From: Candidatus Phaeomarinibacter sp.
Lineage (GTDB): Bacteria > Pseudomonadota > Alphaproteobacteria > CGMCC-115125
DNA length: 16,224 bases
Direction: 5' to 3'
Assembly: GCA_028279995.1 (NCBI GenBank)
Contig: JANQMQ010000522.1
Location: 1 to 16,224, forward strand
The translations under genes and the position numbers were made by a program. Below, in pieces: positions 8,058 through 14,191 of this stretch (its first letter is position 1; each line of letters begins with the position of its first letter). The notes beneath the pieces were generated by a model. It was not told the origin of the DNA, ran no database searches, and was given only the letters and a program-made list of their open reading frames with translations.

Positions 8058-8086
8058 GTTAAAGATGCAAAGCAGCACTGTATCAA
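8058..8086 (-). promoter_or_regulatory. Putative sigma-70 promoter of the universal stress protein gene
   Basis: Minus strand: TTGATA (8086-8081), a 17-nt spacer, then TTTAAC (8063-8058). The -35 matches consensus at four or five positions and the -10 at four of six. It would start transcription near 8050, about 28 nt before the ATG at 8022. Position and spacing are good, but the -10 is only fair. Confidence 0.4.
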
Positions 8087-8247
8087 ATGTGCGGCTGGAG
8101 CGGCAGGGCGAGCCATGATTTGGGTCAACTTCTAAACCAGCCCCACCTGTTCTGACTGCGACAAAGTAGCATCGACAATCTGACCCGAAGCCTCTACTCG
8201 TTGCGCTCGTGGCGACACGTAAAGCCGATAGCCAGCAGCTCATAAGC

Positions 8248-8251
8248 GGAG
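8248..8251 (+). promoter_or_regulatory. Ribosome binding site for a CTG start
   Basis: GGAG lies exactly 7 nt before CTG at 8259, the only plausible initiation codon between the in-frame stop at 8229 and the ATG at 8304. The ATG itself has no ribosome site. See the HD hydrolase entry. Confidence 0.45.
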
Positions 8252-8258
8252 ATACCCC

Positions 8259-8876
8259 CTGCCCTCCAAAACCACTTCCCGGACACCCCGCGCCTGGCAG
8301 CGCATGCTCAGCGGGCGCAGGCTGGATCTCCTCAATCCATCCGCGCTGGACGTCGAGATCGAAGATATCGCCCACGGGCTTGCCCGGGTTGCCCGTTGGA
8401 ACGGACAAACGACGGGCGATCATGCCTATAGCGTTGCTCAGCACTCCCTGCTCGTAACCGACCTTGCCCAGGCGTTTGCACCGGACTGGGATCAAAAAAA
8501 GCTGCTGGCGGCTCTTCTCCATGACGCGCCTGAATATGTCATCGGTGACATGATCAGTCCCTTCAAGGCAGCCCTTGGGGTCGACTACAGGGATTTCGAA
8601 GGACGGCTTGAAGCAGCAATTCATGTGCGGTTCGGCATTCCGGTCGAAACGCCGAAACATGTGGAGCGAACGATAAAACGGGCGGATCGTGTCTCTGCCT
8701 ATCTGGAGGCAATTGAACTGGCCGGGTTCGAGCCGGGGGAGGCCGCAAAGATCTTCGGGCGGCCGCGAATGACGCCTGCACAATCACGAGCAGCCCGACG
8801 ATGGATCAGGCCGATGTCCGCCAGTGACGCACAAGCGGCATATCTGAAAAGGTTCGCAACACTGGCGGCGACATAG
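8259..8876 (+). CDS. HD-domain phosphohydrolase (YfbR-like), probable CTG start
   Basis: An HD-superfamily metal-dependent phosphohydrolase; YfbR relatives are 5'-nucleotidases that act on deoxynucleoside monophosphates. Metal ligands are visible, counted from the ATG at 8304: His47 in HAYSVAQHSLLV, His73-Asp74 in ALLHDAPEYVIGDM, and Asp128 in KRADRVSAYLEA. That ATG gives 190 residues, but the frame is open upstream and reads LPSKTTSRTPRAWQR directly before it. RAWQRMLSGRRLDLL looks like the conserved N-terminus of this family, and GGAG sits 7 nt before the CTG at 8259, so I place the start there (205 residues). No ATG, GTG or TTG is available upstream of 8304. The next gene is nadQ, whose own promoter lies in the gap. 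A role in nucleotide or pyridine-nucleotide turnover is inference. Confidence 0.85.
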   Translation: MPSKTTSRTPRAWQRMLSGRRLDLLNPSALDVEIEDIAHGLARVARWNGQTTGDHAYSVAQHSLLVTDLAQAFAPDWDQKKLLAALLHDAPEYVIGDMISPFKAALGVDYRDFEGRLEAAIHVRFGIPVETPKHVERTIKRADRVSAYLEAIELAGFEPGEAAKIFGRPRMTPAQSRAARRWIRPMSASDAQAAYLKRFATLAAT

Positions 8877-8886
8877 CGGCTATAAA

Positions 8887-8915
8887 TTGCCTTTCAGAAC
8901 CAGCACCTACATAAT
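8887..8915 (+). promoter_or_regulatory. Putative nadQ promoter
   Basis: TTGCCT (8887-8892), a 17-nt spacer, and CATAAT (8910-8915), five of six matches to the -10 consensus. It lies in the gap between the HD hydrolase and nadQ and gives a leader of about 90 nt. Its -10 box overlaps the operator-like repeat at 8912-8932. Confidence 0.5.
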
Positions 8916-8932
8916 GCTGAGATTGAGCAAAA
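8912..8932. promoter_or_regulatory. Putative NadQ operator in front of nadQ
   Basis: The core is ATGCT (8914-8918), GAGATTG, AGCAA (8926-8930). It matches the ATGCT-N7-AGCAT pattern found twice in front of nadA at nine of ten defined positions and with identical spacing. It overlaps the -10 and probable start point of the nadQ promoter, so binding would block transcription. This suggests negative autoregulation. Confidence 0.6.
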
Positions 8933-9009
8933 GGGGCCTGGGCCCATGTCACCGACAGCTGCGGGACAGGTATTGGATGGCATATCTGCCTGATTGAAAG
9001 GATCGCGGA

Positions 9010-10095
9010 ATGAGTGCGGCTGCCAGGGCCAAAAAAGCATCGCGCCCGGCATCATTCGACGATACGTCGACAGCTGTTGTGGTCGGGCTCAATGCGGCAA
9101 TTGTGACGGTTGCCGACCAGGAACCCAGAACACTTATTGTCCGCGCTGTCGGGCAGGACGTCCGCCATCATTCAGACAGTTGGGATGCACTGCCTTTTGG
9201 GCCGTTTGATCCGCTGGCACACAGGACCATGGCAACTGGCCTTCATGCATGGGTTCAAGAGCAGACTGGGCTCGATCTCGGCTATGTGGAGCAGCTCTAC
9301 ACTTTCGGGGATCGCGGCCGCAACAGGCTGCCGGATGATACAGGGCCACACATCATATCGGTGGGGTATCTGGCGCTGGTCAGTGCAGATGATCTCGGCG
9401 AAGACGGTGCTGCTCCCGAAAGCGGCTGGCGTGGCTGGTACAGCTACTTTCCCTGGGAAGACTGGCGACAGGCGCGTCCGCGCATCATCGACGTCTCTAT
9501 TGCTCCCCTTGTCAGCGAGTGGGCTGAAAGTGCTGATACGCCTGTTATGGCAGCACAAAGGATGCAGCGTCTAAATCTGTGCTTTGGATTGGGTGGTGTT
9601 TCCTGGGACGAGGAAAAAGTGCTCGAACGTTTCGAGTTGCTGTATGAGGCAGGTCTGGTCGACGAAGCTGCCCGCGATGGGCGCCGCAACGCGCGGCGCA
9701 AACTTGATGCCGCCGAGGGTGAACAGGATGTACCTCCACTTGGGGACCCCATGCAGCACGACCACCGGCGTATTCTCGCAACAGCGATGGGTCGGCTGCG
9801 GGCGAAGCTCAAATACCGTCCGGTGGTCTTTGAGTTGATCATGGAAGAATTCACGCTCACCGAACTGCAACGGACCGTTGAAGCAGTGATGGGCGTCAAA
9901 CTCCACAAGCAGAATTTCAGGCGGCTTGTGGAGAATGCGGGACTCGTCGAACGCACGGGCCGCATGAGCACCAATACTGGCGGGCGCCCTGCTGAGCAAT
10001 TCCGGTTCCGCCGCGAGGTGGTTACGGAAAGTGCTGCTCCGGGAGTACGGGTGGCTGCGCCGCGCCGAAGCACCCAAAGCACCACCGCGGGCTAG
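9010..10095 (+). CDS. nadQ: NAD biosynthesis regulator, Nudix-like domain plus winged helix (NadQ/COG4111 type)
   Basis: A 361-residue predicted transcription factor. Residues ~20-200 form a Nudix-like domain (VVVGLNAAIVTVADQEPRTL, WDALPFGPFDPLAHRTM, YVEQLYTFGDRGR, ISVGYLALV, WRGWYSYFPWEDW). In the Nudix box region the catalytic R-E and one of the two E residues are replaced (GLHAWVQEQTGL), so it is probably a ligand sensor and not a hydrolase. Residues ~255-342 resemble the NrtR C-terminal winged helix: KLKYRPVVFELIMEEFTLTELQ, KQNFRRLVENAGLVERTG and GGRPAEQFRF. I recognise the family as the COG4111 NAD regulator called NadQ in alphaproteobacteria, distinct from NrtR. AAGGA at 8998-9002 is 7 nt before the ATG. 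Operator-like repeats occur before this gene and before nadA. Confidence 0.85.
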   Translation: MSAAARAKKASRPASFDDTSTAVVVGLNAAIVTVADQEPRTLIVRAVGQDVRHHSDSWDALPFGPFDPLAHRTMATGLHAWVQEQTGLDLGYVEQLYTFGDRGRNRLPDDTGPHIISVGYLALVSADDLGEDGAAPESGWRGWYSYFPWEDWRQARPRIIDVSIAPLVSEWAESADTPVMAAQRMQRLNLCFGLGGVSWDEEKVLERFELLYEAGLVDEAARDGRRNARRKLDAAEGEQDVPPLGDPMQHDHRRILATAMGRLRAKLKYRPVVFELIMEEFTLTELQRTVEAVMGVKLHKQNFRRLVENAGLVERTGRMSTNTGGRPAEQFRFRREVVTESAAPGVRVAAPRRSTQSTTAG

Positions 10096-10829
10096 GCGTT
10101 ATTCCGTCTTGCCGGGTTTTCATGAGATGACTGTTTCGGCAAGACGGCTGCATTCGCGAAGGCCTTCAATACCGCTTTTGTCCTGAGGTGACCGAAGAAT
10201 GCCATCATGCGGTTGATGGCTTCAAGCGCCATATCCGCAGCATCCTCAATTTGCACCTTCCCCTCGATGGCCTCGAGAAAGTTTCTGACCTCGGTCTGAC
10301 CGAGCTCGTTTGCGCCGGACACATAGAACTCTAGCAGATCTGTGTTGAAGCCGTTTGCTTCCGTAAATCCGGCTGCACGCATTTCACCCCAGATCGCGAC
10401 AATTTCCGCATCAGTCCGGCTCAGCATCGTCTGCTCCTCGCGATGCTCAACTTTGACGGCACCAATCTTTTCAAAGCCGATAGCATCCACCTCCGCGTCC
10501 GGATTGCGGGACAGGATCGACGCAATGGGGACCAAGGCATCGAAACGATCCAGGCGTGCGGCCACCAACTGTTCCAGATGGGTGAAAGCACCAATGCCAA
10601 TAGAGGCATCGGTAAGTTCACCGGACAGAGCCCGCCTGATCTGGGGAATGGTCAGGCCTTCTTCCTTATGCAGGCGTCGGATCAGCCGGATGCCGTCGAC
10701 ATGCGCCTGCTCATAGTCCGCCACATTGGGTTTTGACCGCTTGGGCTCGGGCAACAATCCGTGACGCAGATACACCCTGATTGTTTCCCGGTTCACTCCG
10801 GTGGCCTGTTCCAGATCACGCATTTTCAT
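10092..10829 (-). CDS. MerR-family transcriptional regulator
   Basis: About 245 residues. Residues 1-70 form the MerR winged helix-turn-helix: MKMRDLEQATGVNRETIRVYLRHGLLPEP, then VADYEQAHVDGIRLIRRLHKEEG and LTIPQIRRALSG. The remainder is predicted mostly helical, with a family I do not recognise, and is much longer than a metal-sensor tail. It contains no cysteine, which argues against metal- or thiol-based sensing and for an organic ligand. I start at ATG 10829 because the HTH begins there; an upstream extension to 10925 would run through the palindrome. It diverges from the P450 gene, so it probably controls that gene and itself. Its stop codon shares the tetranucleotide CTAG with the nadQ stop on the other strand. 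Confidence 0.88.
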   Translation of the reverse strand: MKMRDLEQATGVNRETIRVYLRHGLLPEPKRSKPNVADYEQAHVDGIRLIRRLHKEEGLTIPQIRRALSGELTDASIGIGAFTHLEQLVAARLDRFDALVPIASILSRNPDAEVDAIGFEKIGAVKVEHREEQTMLSRTDAEIVAIWGEMRAAGFTEANGFNTDLLEFYVSGANELGQTEVRNFLEAIEGKVQIEDAADMALEAINRMMAFFGHLRTKAVLKAFANAAVLPKQSSHENPARRNNA

Positions 10830-10865
10830 ATGCACTGGATAGCCCAACAATGCGTATATACATAA

Positions 10866-10900
10866 CGCATTTTTACGTATAGTATATACGTAAAAATGCG
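10866..10900. promoter_or_regulatory. Perfect 35-bp palindrome between MerR regulator and P450
   Basis: CGCATTTTTACGTATA (10866-10881) and its exact reverse complement (10885-10900) flank a 3-nt GTA spacer: 16 of 16 pairs. It is AT-rich and lies between the divergent starts, 37 nt before the regulator ATG and 16 nt before the P450 ATG, overlapping TATAGT/TATACT -10-like sequences on both strands. MerR proteins bind palindromes within a long promoter spacer, so this is the probable operator. A second weaker repeat, TGCGT-N9-ACGCA (10851-10869), overlaps its left end. Confidence 0.75.
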
Positions 10901-10904
10901 GAGC

Positions 10905-10909
10905 GGGAG
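10905..10909 (+). promoter_or_regulatory. Ribosome binding site setting the P450 start at 10917
   Basis: GGGAG is 7 nt before ATG 10917. The upstream in-frame ATG at 10896 lies inside the palindrome, has no ribosome site, and would probably be at or before the transcription start. Confidence 0.6.
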
Positions 10910-10916
10910 AGATGAC

Positions 10917-12215
10917 ATGAGCCAAGCATCAAAGAACACAGCTGAAGATCTTGCGGAACTGGTGGCACCCGTATTCAACCCCGCAAGTTTTTCAAGGCGC
11001 GAAAACGTGGACGCCATCTTTTCTACCCTGCGCCGGGATCACCCGCTCGCATGCGTCGAGGTGCCAGGATACGACCCTCACTGGATTGTCACGAAGTATG
11101 CCGACGTAAAGGAGATCACCCGCCAAGACGCCCTGTTTCATTCCGGTGACCGGCCCAAGATTCTTCACAGCCAGGCTGGCGAAGCACTCGCGCGCTCCTA
11201 TACGGGCGGCTCGCCCAACCTCTTCCAGTCGCTTGTGCAACTCGACCCACCGGAGCACACCGCCTACCGAAATGTCCTGCAGGGTAAGTTCATGCCCGGC
11301 AGCATCGCGAAGATGAAGGAGGGTGTGGCGCAAACGGCGGAGGAGTTCGTGTCGCACATGGCATCAATGGCGCCCGAGTGTGACTTTGCGGACGACGTTG
11401 CCATGAACTATCCACTGCAGGTGGTTCTGGACATTGTCGGTGTGCCACGGGAGCATCACCCCAAGATGCTGCAGCTGACCCAGTGGCTCTTTTCTTACGC
11501 GGACCCTGATCTGAAACGCCCCGGCTCAGATGTGACGGACCCGGAGGAAATCATCAAGACCTGGAACATCGTGTTCACACAGTTCCATGACTTCTTCATG
11601 CCGCTGGTCGAAGCACGCCGTTCAGAGCCCAGATCTGATATTGCCTCCCTGATCGCGAACGCCAGAATCGAAGGCGAAAGTATGGAGGAGCGGAAGATGA
11701 TCTCCTATTTCGCGATACTGGCCACTGCAGGCCACGATACCACGTCAGCAACAACGGCATTGGGCATGCAGATGCTGGCAGAAAATCCGGACATGCTCGA
11801 ACGGCTAAAGGACAACCCGGATTTGATTCCGAGCTTTGTCGAAGAATGCATTCGTTGGGGGTCGCCGGTTCAGCACTTCATTCGGTCCGCAACACAAGAC
11901 TACACGCTGCGGGACCAGATGATCCGCAAAGGTGACCTCCTCTACATTTCATATCTTTCAGCGAACAGGGATGAAGAAGAGTTCGAAGACCCTTTCACCT
12001 TCAAACTCGACAGGGCACCCAACCGCCACGTGGGGTTTGGCTTCGGCGGCCATGTCTGTCTTGGTCAGCATCTTGCCCGCCTGGAGATACGCACATTCTG
12101 GCATACGCTTCTGCCACGCCTAAAGCACGTTGAGCTCACAGGGCCTGTAAAGCTAACCGAGTCAGAGTTCGTATGTGGACCGAAGTCGGTCCCTATCCGT
12201 TTTGTGATGACGTAG
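10917..12215 (+). CDS. Cytochrome P450, soluble bacterial type
   Basis: A 432-residue haem monooxygenase with no membrane anchor. Landmarks: helix-C HTAYR (114-118), the oxygen-activation motif AGHDTTS (271-277), the K-helix E310-x2-R313, and the haem-binding loop FGFGGHVCLGQHLAR with Cys381 as axial ligand. These are all intact, so the enzyme should be active. It would take electrons from a ferredoxin and ferredoxin reductase, neither of which is encoded in the window. Substrate is unknown; overall sequence resembles CYPs of alphaproteobacteria that hydroxylate terpenoids, alkyl chains or steroids, and I do not assign a CYP family. Transcription is probably controlled by the divergent MerR regulator. 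Its last 23 bp overlap the convergent membrane-protein gene. Confidence 0.95.
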   Translation: MSQASKNTAEDLAELVAPVFNPASFSRRENVDAIFSTLRRDHPLACVEVPGYDPHWIVTKYADVKEITRQDALFHSGDRPKILHSQAGEALARSYTGGSPNLFQSLVQLDPPEHTAYRNVLQGKFMPGSIAKMKEGVAQTAEEFVSHMASMAPECDFADDVAMNYPLQVVLDIVGVPREHHPKMLQLTQWLFSYADPDLKRPGSDVTDPEEIIKTWNIVFTQFHDFFMPLVEARRSEPRSDIASLIANARIEGESMEERKMISYFAILATAGHDTTSATTALGMQMLAENPDMLERLKDNPDLIPSFVEECIRWGSPVQHFIRSATQDYTLRDQMIRKGDLLYISYLSANRDEEEFEDPFTFKLDRAPNRHVGFGFGGHVCLGQHLARLEIRTFWHTLLPRLKHVELTGPVKLTESEFVCGPKSVPIRFVMT

Positions 12216-12810
12216 CCGGACGGTGCACGACCTGCCGCCGCATGACGATCACTGCAACAAACAGAAAGCAGGCGATGCCAACAGCGGCGGGGAAAAGCAC
12301 TGTCGTCCAGGAGTAGTTTTCGAGCGCGATGACCACGAAGCCGTTACGCACGGCACCCAATGCAAAGAACTGAGCGTTCTCCTCATACGGCAATGACCAT
12401 GATTTTCTGACCGAGGGGCCAAAACCCAGAAGGTCGACGATGGTCAGCACAAGGACGGCTAAGAGCGGGTTCGACGTGGCAAACCAAAGCGGCAATGCGC
12501 TTAGCGCCAGGACAAGAAATACCCAGTCCATGGGTACGATGCTTTTGTCCGCGGATCGCGTAAGGGCCAGAGCGGCAACCAGAAAGGTGATGACGCCGGA
12601 AATGCCGATTGGCCAGGCCCCGATGCCCGCTCCATCCGACAATTGCGCGAAGAAGACAATGACAGTGCCGGCTGCCCAGATCATCCATGAGAAGACATGC
12701 GGGCGCACTTCATCGCGCAGTATCGAGCGGATGTAGATGTAGAAAAGAGCAAAGGTCAGCACCAAAGCCAAAGCGCCGAAGATTGCCTTGATGGTGGGAA
12801 TGTCCTCCAT
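12193..12810 (-). CDS. Conserved polytopic membrane protein of unknown function
   Basis: About 205 residues and roughly seven hydrophobic segments (near 7-27, 37-55, 62-84, 91-110, 112-130, 147-165 and 168-190). Polar signatures between helices are YIRSILRDEVRPHVFSWMIW, AQLSDGAGIGAWP and GPSVRKSWSLPYEEN. I recall these motifs from a widespread bacterial family annotated only as hypothetical; the pattern somewhat resembles PQ-loop-like small transporters, but no function can be assigned. The ATG at 12810 is preferred over TTG at 12840 because homology begins with MEDIPTIKAIFG. Neither has a good ribosome site. It is divergent from nadABC, 116 nt from the nadA promoter, and converges with the P450 gene with a 23-bp overlap. 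Confidence 0.82.
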   Translation of the reverse strand: MEDIPTIKAIFGALALVLTFALFYIYIRSILRDEVRPHVFSWMIWAAGTVIVFFAQLSDGAGIGAWPIGISGVITFLVAALALTRSADKSIVPMDWVFLVLALSALPLWFATSNPLLAVLVLTIVDLLGFGPSVRKSWSLPYEENAQFFALGAVRNGFVVIALENYSWTTVLFPAAVGIACFLFVAVIVMRRQVVHRPATSSQNG

Positions 12811-12926
12811 CGTTGGAGGAAAGCACAAACGTGGCTTCAATGAGCATGGCTAAAACCGGGAACCCCCAATGCATCGGACCTCCGGCGCACCCTTGACGCC
12901 GGCCCGTTCCGTGCCATTTACTCTAC

Positions 12927-12955
12927 TTGACAGGACTAATGCTCAATTGTAGCAT
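12927..12955 (+). promoter_or_regulatory. nadABC promoter
   Basis: A perfect -35 TTGACA (12927-12932), a 17-nt spacer and -10 TAGCAT (12950-12955, four of six). The start point would be near 12962, leaving a leader of about 97 nt before nadA. The spacer and the -10 are covered by the first operator palindrome, which explains how NAD excess could shut the operon. Confidence 0.7.
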
Positions 12956-12960
12956 TAGTC
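12934..12960. promoter_or_regulatory. Putative NadQ operator 1 (nadABC promoter)
   Basis: A perfect 10-bp inverted repeat, GACTAATGCT (12934-12943) and AGCATTAGTC (12951-12960), with a 7-nt CAATTGT spacer. The core ATGCT-N7-AGCAT recurs at 13009-13025 and, with one mismatch, at 8914-8930 before nadQ. It overlays the spacer and -10 of the nadA promoter. Assignment to NadQ rests on the shared pattern and family knowledge. Confidence 0.78.
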
Positions 12961-12973
12961 TGAAATTATTGGA

Positions 12974-12996
12974 GCGGAGTTGTGTCCGCCTTTTTT
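12974..12996 (+). promoter_or_regulatory. Hairpin with T tract in the nadA leader (possible attenuator)
   Basis: GCGGA (12974-12978) can pair with TCCGC (12985-12989), followed after one C by six T. The stem is only 5 bp, so it would be a weak terminator. The same CCGC (12986-12989) can instead pair with GCGG (12997-13000), and GCGGC (12997-13001) with GCCGC (13028-13032), giving mutually exclusive folds. This may be chance. Confidence 0.3.
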
Positions 12997-13007
12997 GCGG
13001 CCCTCTA

Positions 13008-13026
13008 TATGCTCTAAATGAGCATA
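13008..13026. promoter_or_regulatory. Putative NadQ operator 2 (nadA leader)
   Basis: TATGCTC (13008-13014) and GAGCATA (13020-13026) form a perfect 7-bp inverted repeat with a TAAAT spacer. Its core ATGCT-N7-AGCAT has the same spacing as operator 1, 70 bp upstream. It lies about 50-65 nt downstream of the predicted transcription start, where it could act as a roadblock or partner for looping. Confidence 0.7.
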
Positions 13027-13058
13027 AGCCGCTTACCAGCCCCAAGGGAGGCCTGGCC

Positions 13059-14159
13059 ATGACGATTGTGTATGAACGCAGTGCGTATGACGTCAGCGCA
13101 AATGACGGCATCAAGAACGCCAAGGCGAAAAAGCCTGTCGCAAAGAAGCCTGTTCCTGAGATCGACGTGCCGGAATACACCCCCGGGCTCGCCAAGGAAA
13201 TGGCACCGATGTATGCGCGCCTGTCAAAGGTCATCCCCTCCGTGGAATGGCCCTTCTTTGCGCCGTACATCCATGAGATCAACCGGCTAAAAAAGCAGAA
13301 GAATGCGGTGATCCTTGCGCACAACTACATGACGCCGGAGATCTTCCATGGGGTCGCAGACATTGCGGGCGACAGCCTGCAGTTGGCCATTGAAGCCACG
13401 AAGGTCGAAGAGCAGGTCATCGTCCAGTGCGGCGTGCACTTCATGGCCGAGACCTCCAAGCTGCTGAATCCGGAAAAGACTGTCATCATTCCTGACGAGA
13501 TGGCCGGCTGCTCGCTGGCGTCGTCAATCACGGGGGCGGACGTGCGCGCCATGCGCGAGGCCTATCCCGGTGTGCCGGTGGTGACCTATGTGAATACGTC
13601 CGCTGAAGTAAAGGCTGAGACAGACATCTGCTGCACATCCTCCAATGCGCTCAAAGTCGTTGAGAGCCTCAACGCGCCGCGCGTCATGTGCATTCCTGAC
13701 GAGTATCTTGCCCGCAATGTGCAGAAGGATACGGATGTCGAGATCATTACCTACAAGGGCTCCTGCGAAGTGCATGAGCGCTTTACGCCGGAAGAGCTGC
13801 GCGAGTACCGCGAAAATGATCCAGGCATCAAGATCATTGCGCACCCTGAATGCCCGCCGAATGTTCTGGACGAGGCTGACTTCTCCGGGTCCACATCTGC
13901 GATGATCAACTGGGTCAAGGACAACCAGCCCAGCAAAGTGATGATGGTGACCGAGTGCTCCATGTCGGACAATGTGGCAGTGGAAAATCCCAACGTGGAT
14001 TTCATCCGTCCGTGCAATCTGTGTCCTCACATGAAACGGATCACATTGCCGAAGATTCTGGCCTCCCTGCACTCCATGCAGGACGAGGTCCTGGTTGACC
14101 CGGCGATTGCCGAGCGCGCCCGGCTGCCGATTGAACGCATGATCGCGCTCAACAACTAG
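13059..14159 (+). CDS. nadA: Quinolinate synthase
   Basis: A 366-residue [4Fe-4S] enzyme that condenses iminoaspartate with dihydroxyacetone phosphate to quinolinate, the second step of NAD synthesis from aspartate. Conserved cysteines are Cys124 ([10 protein letters not shown]), Cys236 (YKGSCEVHE) and the pair Cys319/Cys322 (CNLCPHMK), which supply the cluster ligands. Other signatures are [22 protein letters not shown] and STSAMINW. A lysine- and proline-rich N-terminal extension of about 40 residues precedes the catalytic part. The ATG at 13059 has AGGGAGG 7 nt upstream; the frame is open back to 12927, but that part lies in the promoter and operators. First gene of nadABC. Confidence 0.96.
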   Translation: MTIVYERSAYDVSANDGIKNAKAKKPVAKKPVPEIDVPEYTPGLAKEMAPMYARLSKVIPSVEWPFFAPYIHEINRLKKQKNAVILAHNYMTPEIFHGVADIAGDSLQLAIEATKVEEQVIVQCGVHFMAETSKLLNPEKTVIIPDEMAGCSLASSITGADVRAMREAYPGVPVVTYVNTSAEVKAETDICCTSSNALKVVESLNAPRVMCIPDEYLARNVQKDTDVEIITYKGSCEVHERFTPEELREYRENDPGIKIIAHPECPPNVLDEADFSGSTSAMINWVKDNQPSKVMMVTECSMSDNVAVENPNVDFIRPCNLCPHMKRITLPKILASLHSMQDEVLVDPAIAERARLPIERMIALNN

Positions 14160-14191
14160 CCCGAGCCAAACCGCGGAAGGCCTTGAAGCCA

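Noticed and set aside
8115..8130. TTTGGGTCAA as an FNR-like site before the Usp gene
   Set aside because: The half-sites are too close; FNR boxes need TTGAT-N4-ATCAA.
8046..8783. 245-residue open frame antisense to the HD hydrolase
   Set aside because: It resembles no family I know and is the complement of a strongly conserved gene.
10896..10916. Upstream ATG for the P450 gene
   Set aside because: It is inside the palindrome and has no ribosome site; GGGAG fits ATG 10917.
12831..12847. Extra AGCAT near the membrane-protein start as a further NadQ site
   Set aside because: The partner half-site at 7-nt spacing reads GTGGC, not ATGCT.
12927..13058. Longer nadA reading frame with 44 extra codons
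   Set aside because: It lies across the -35, the -10 and both operators; AGGGAGG before ATG 13059 and the conserved start support the shorter form.
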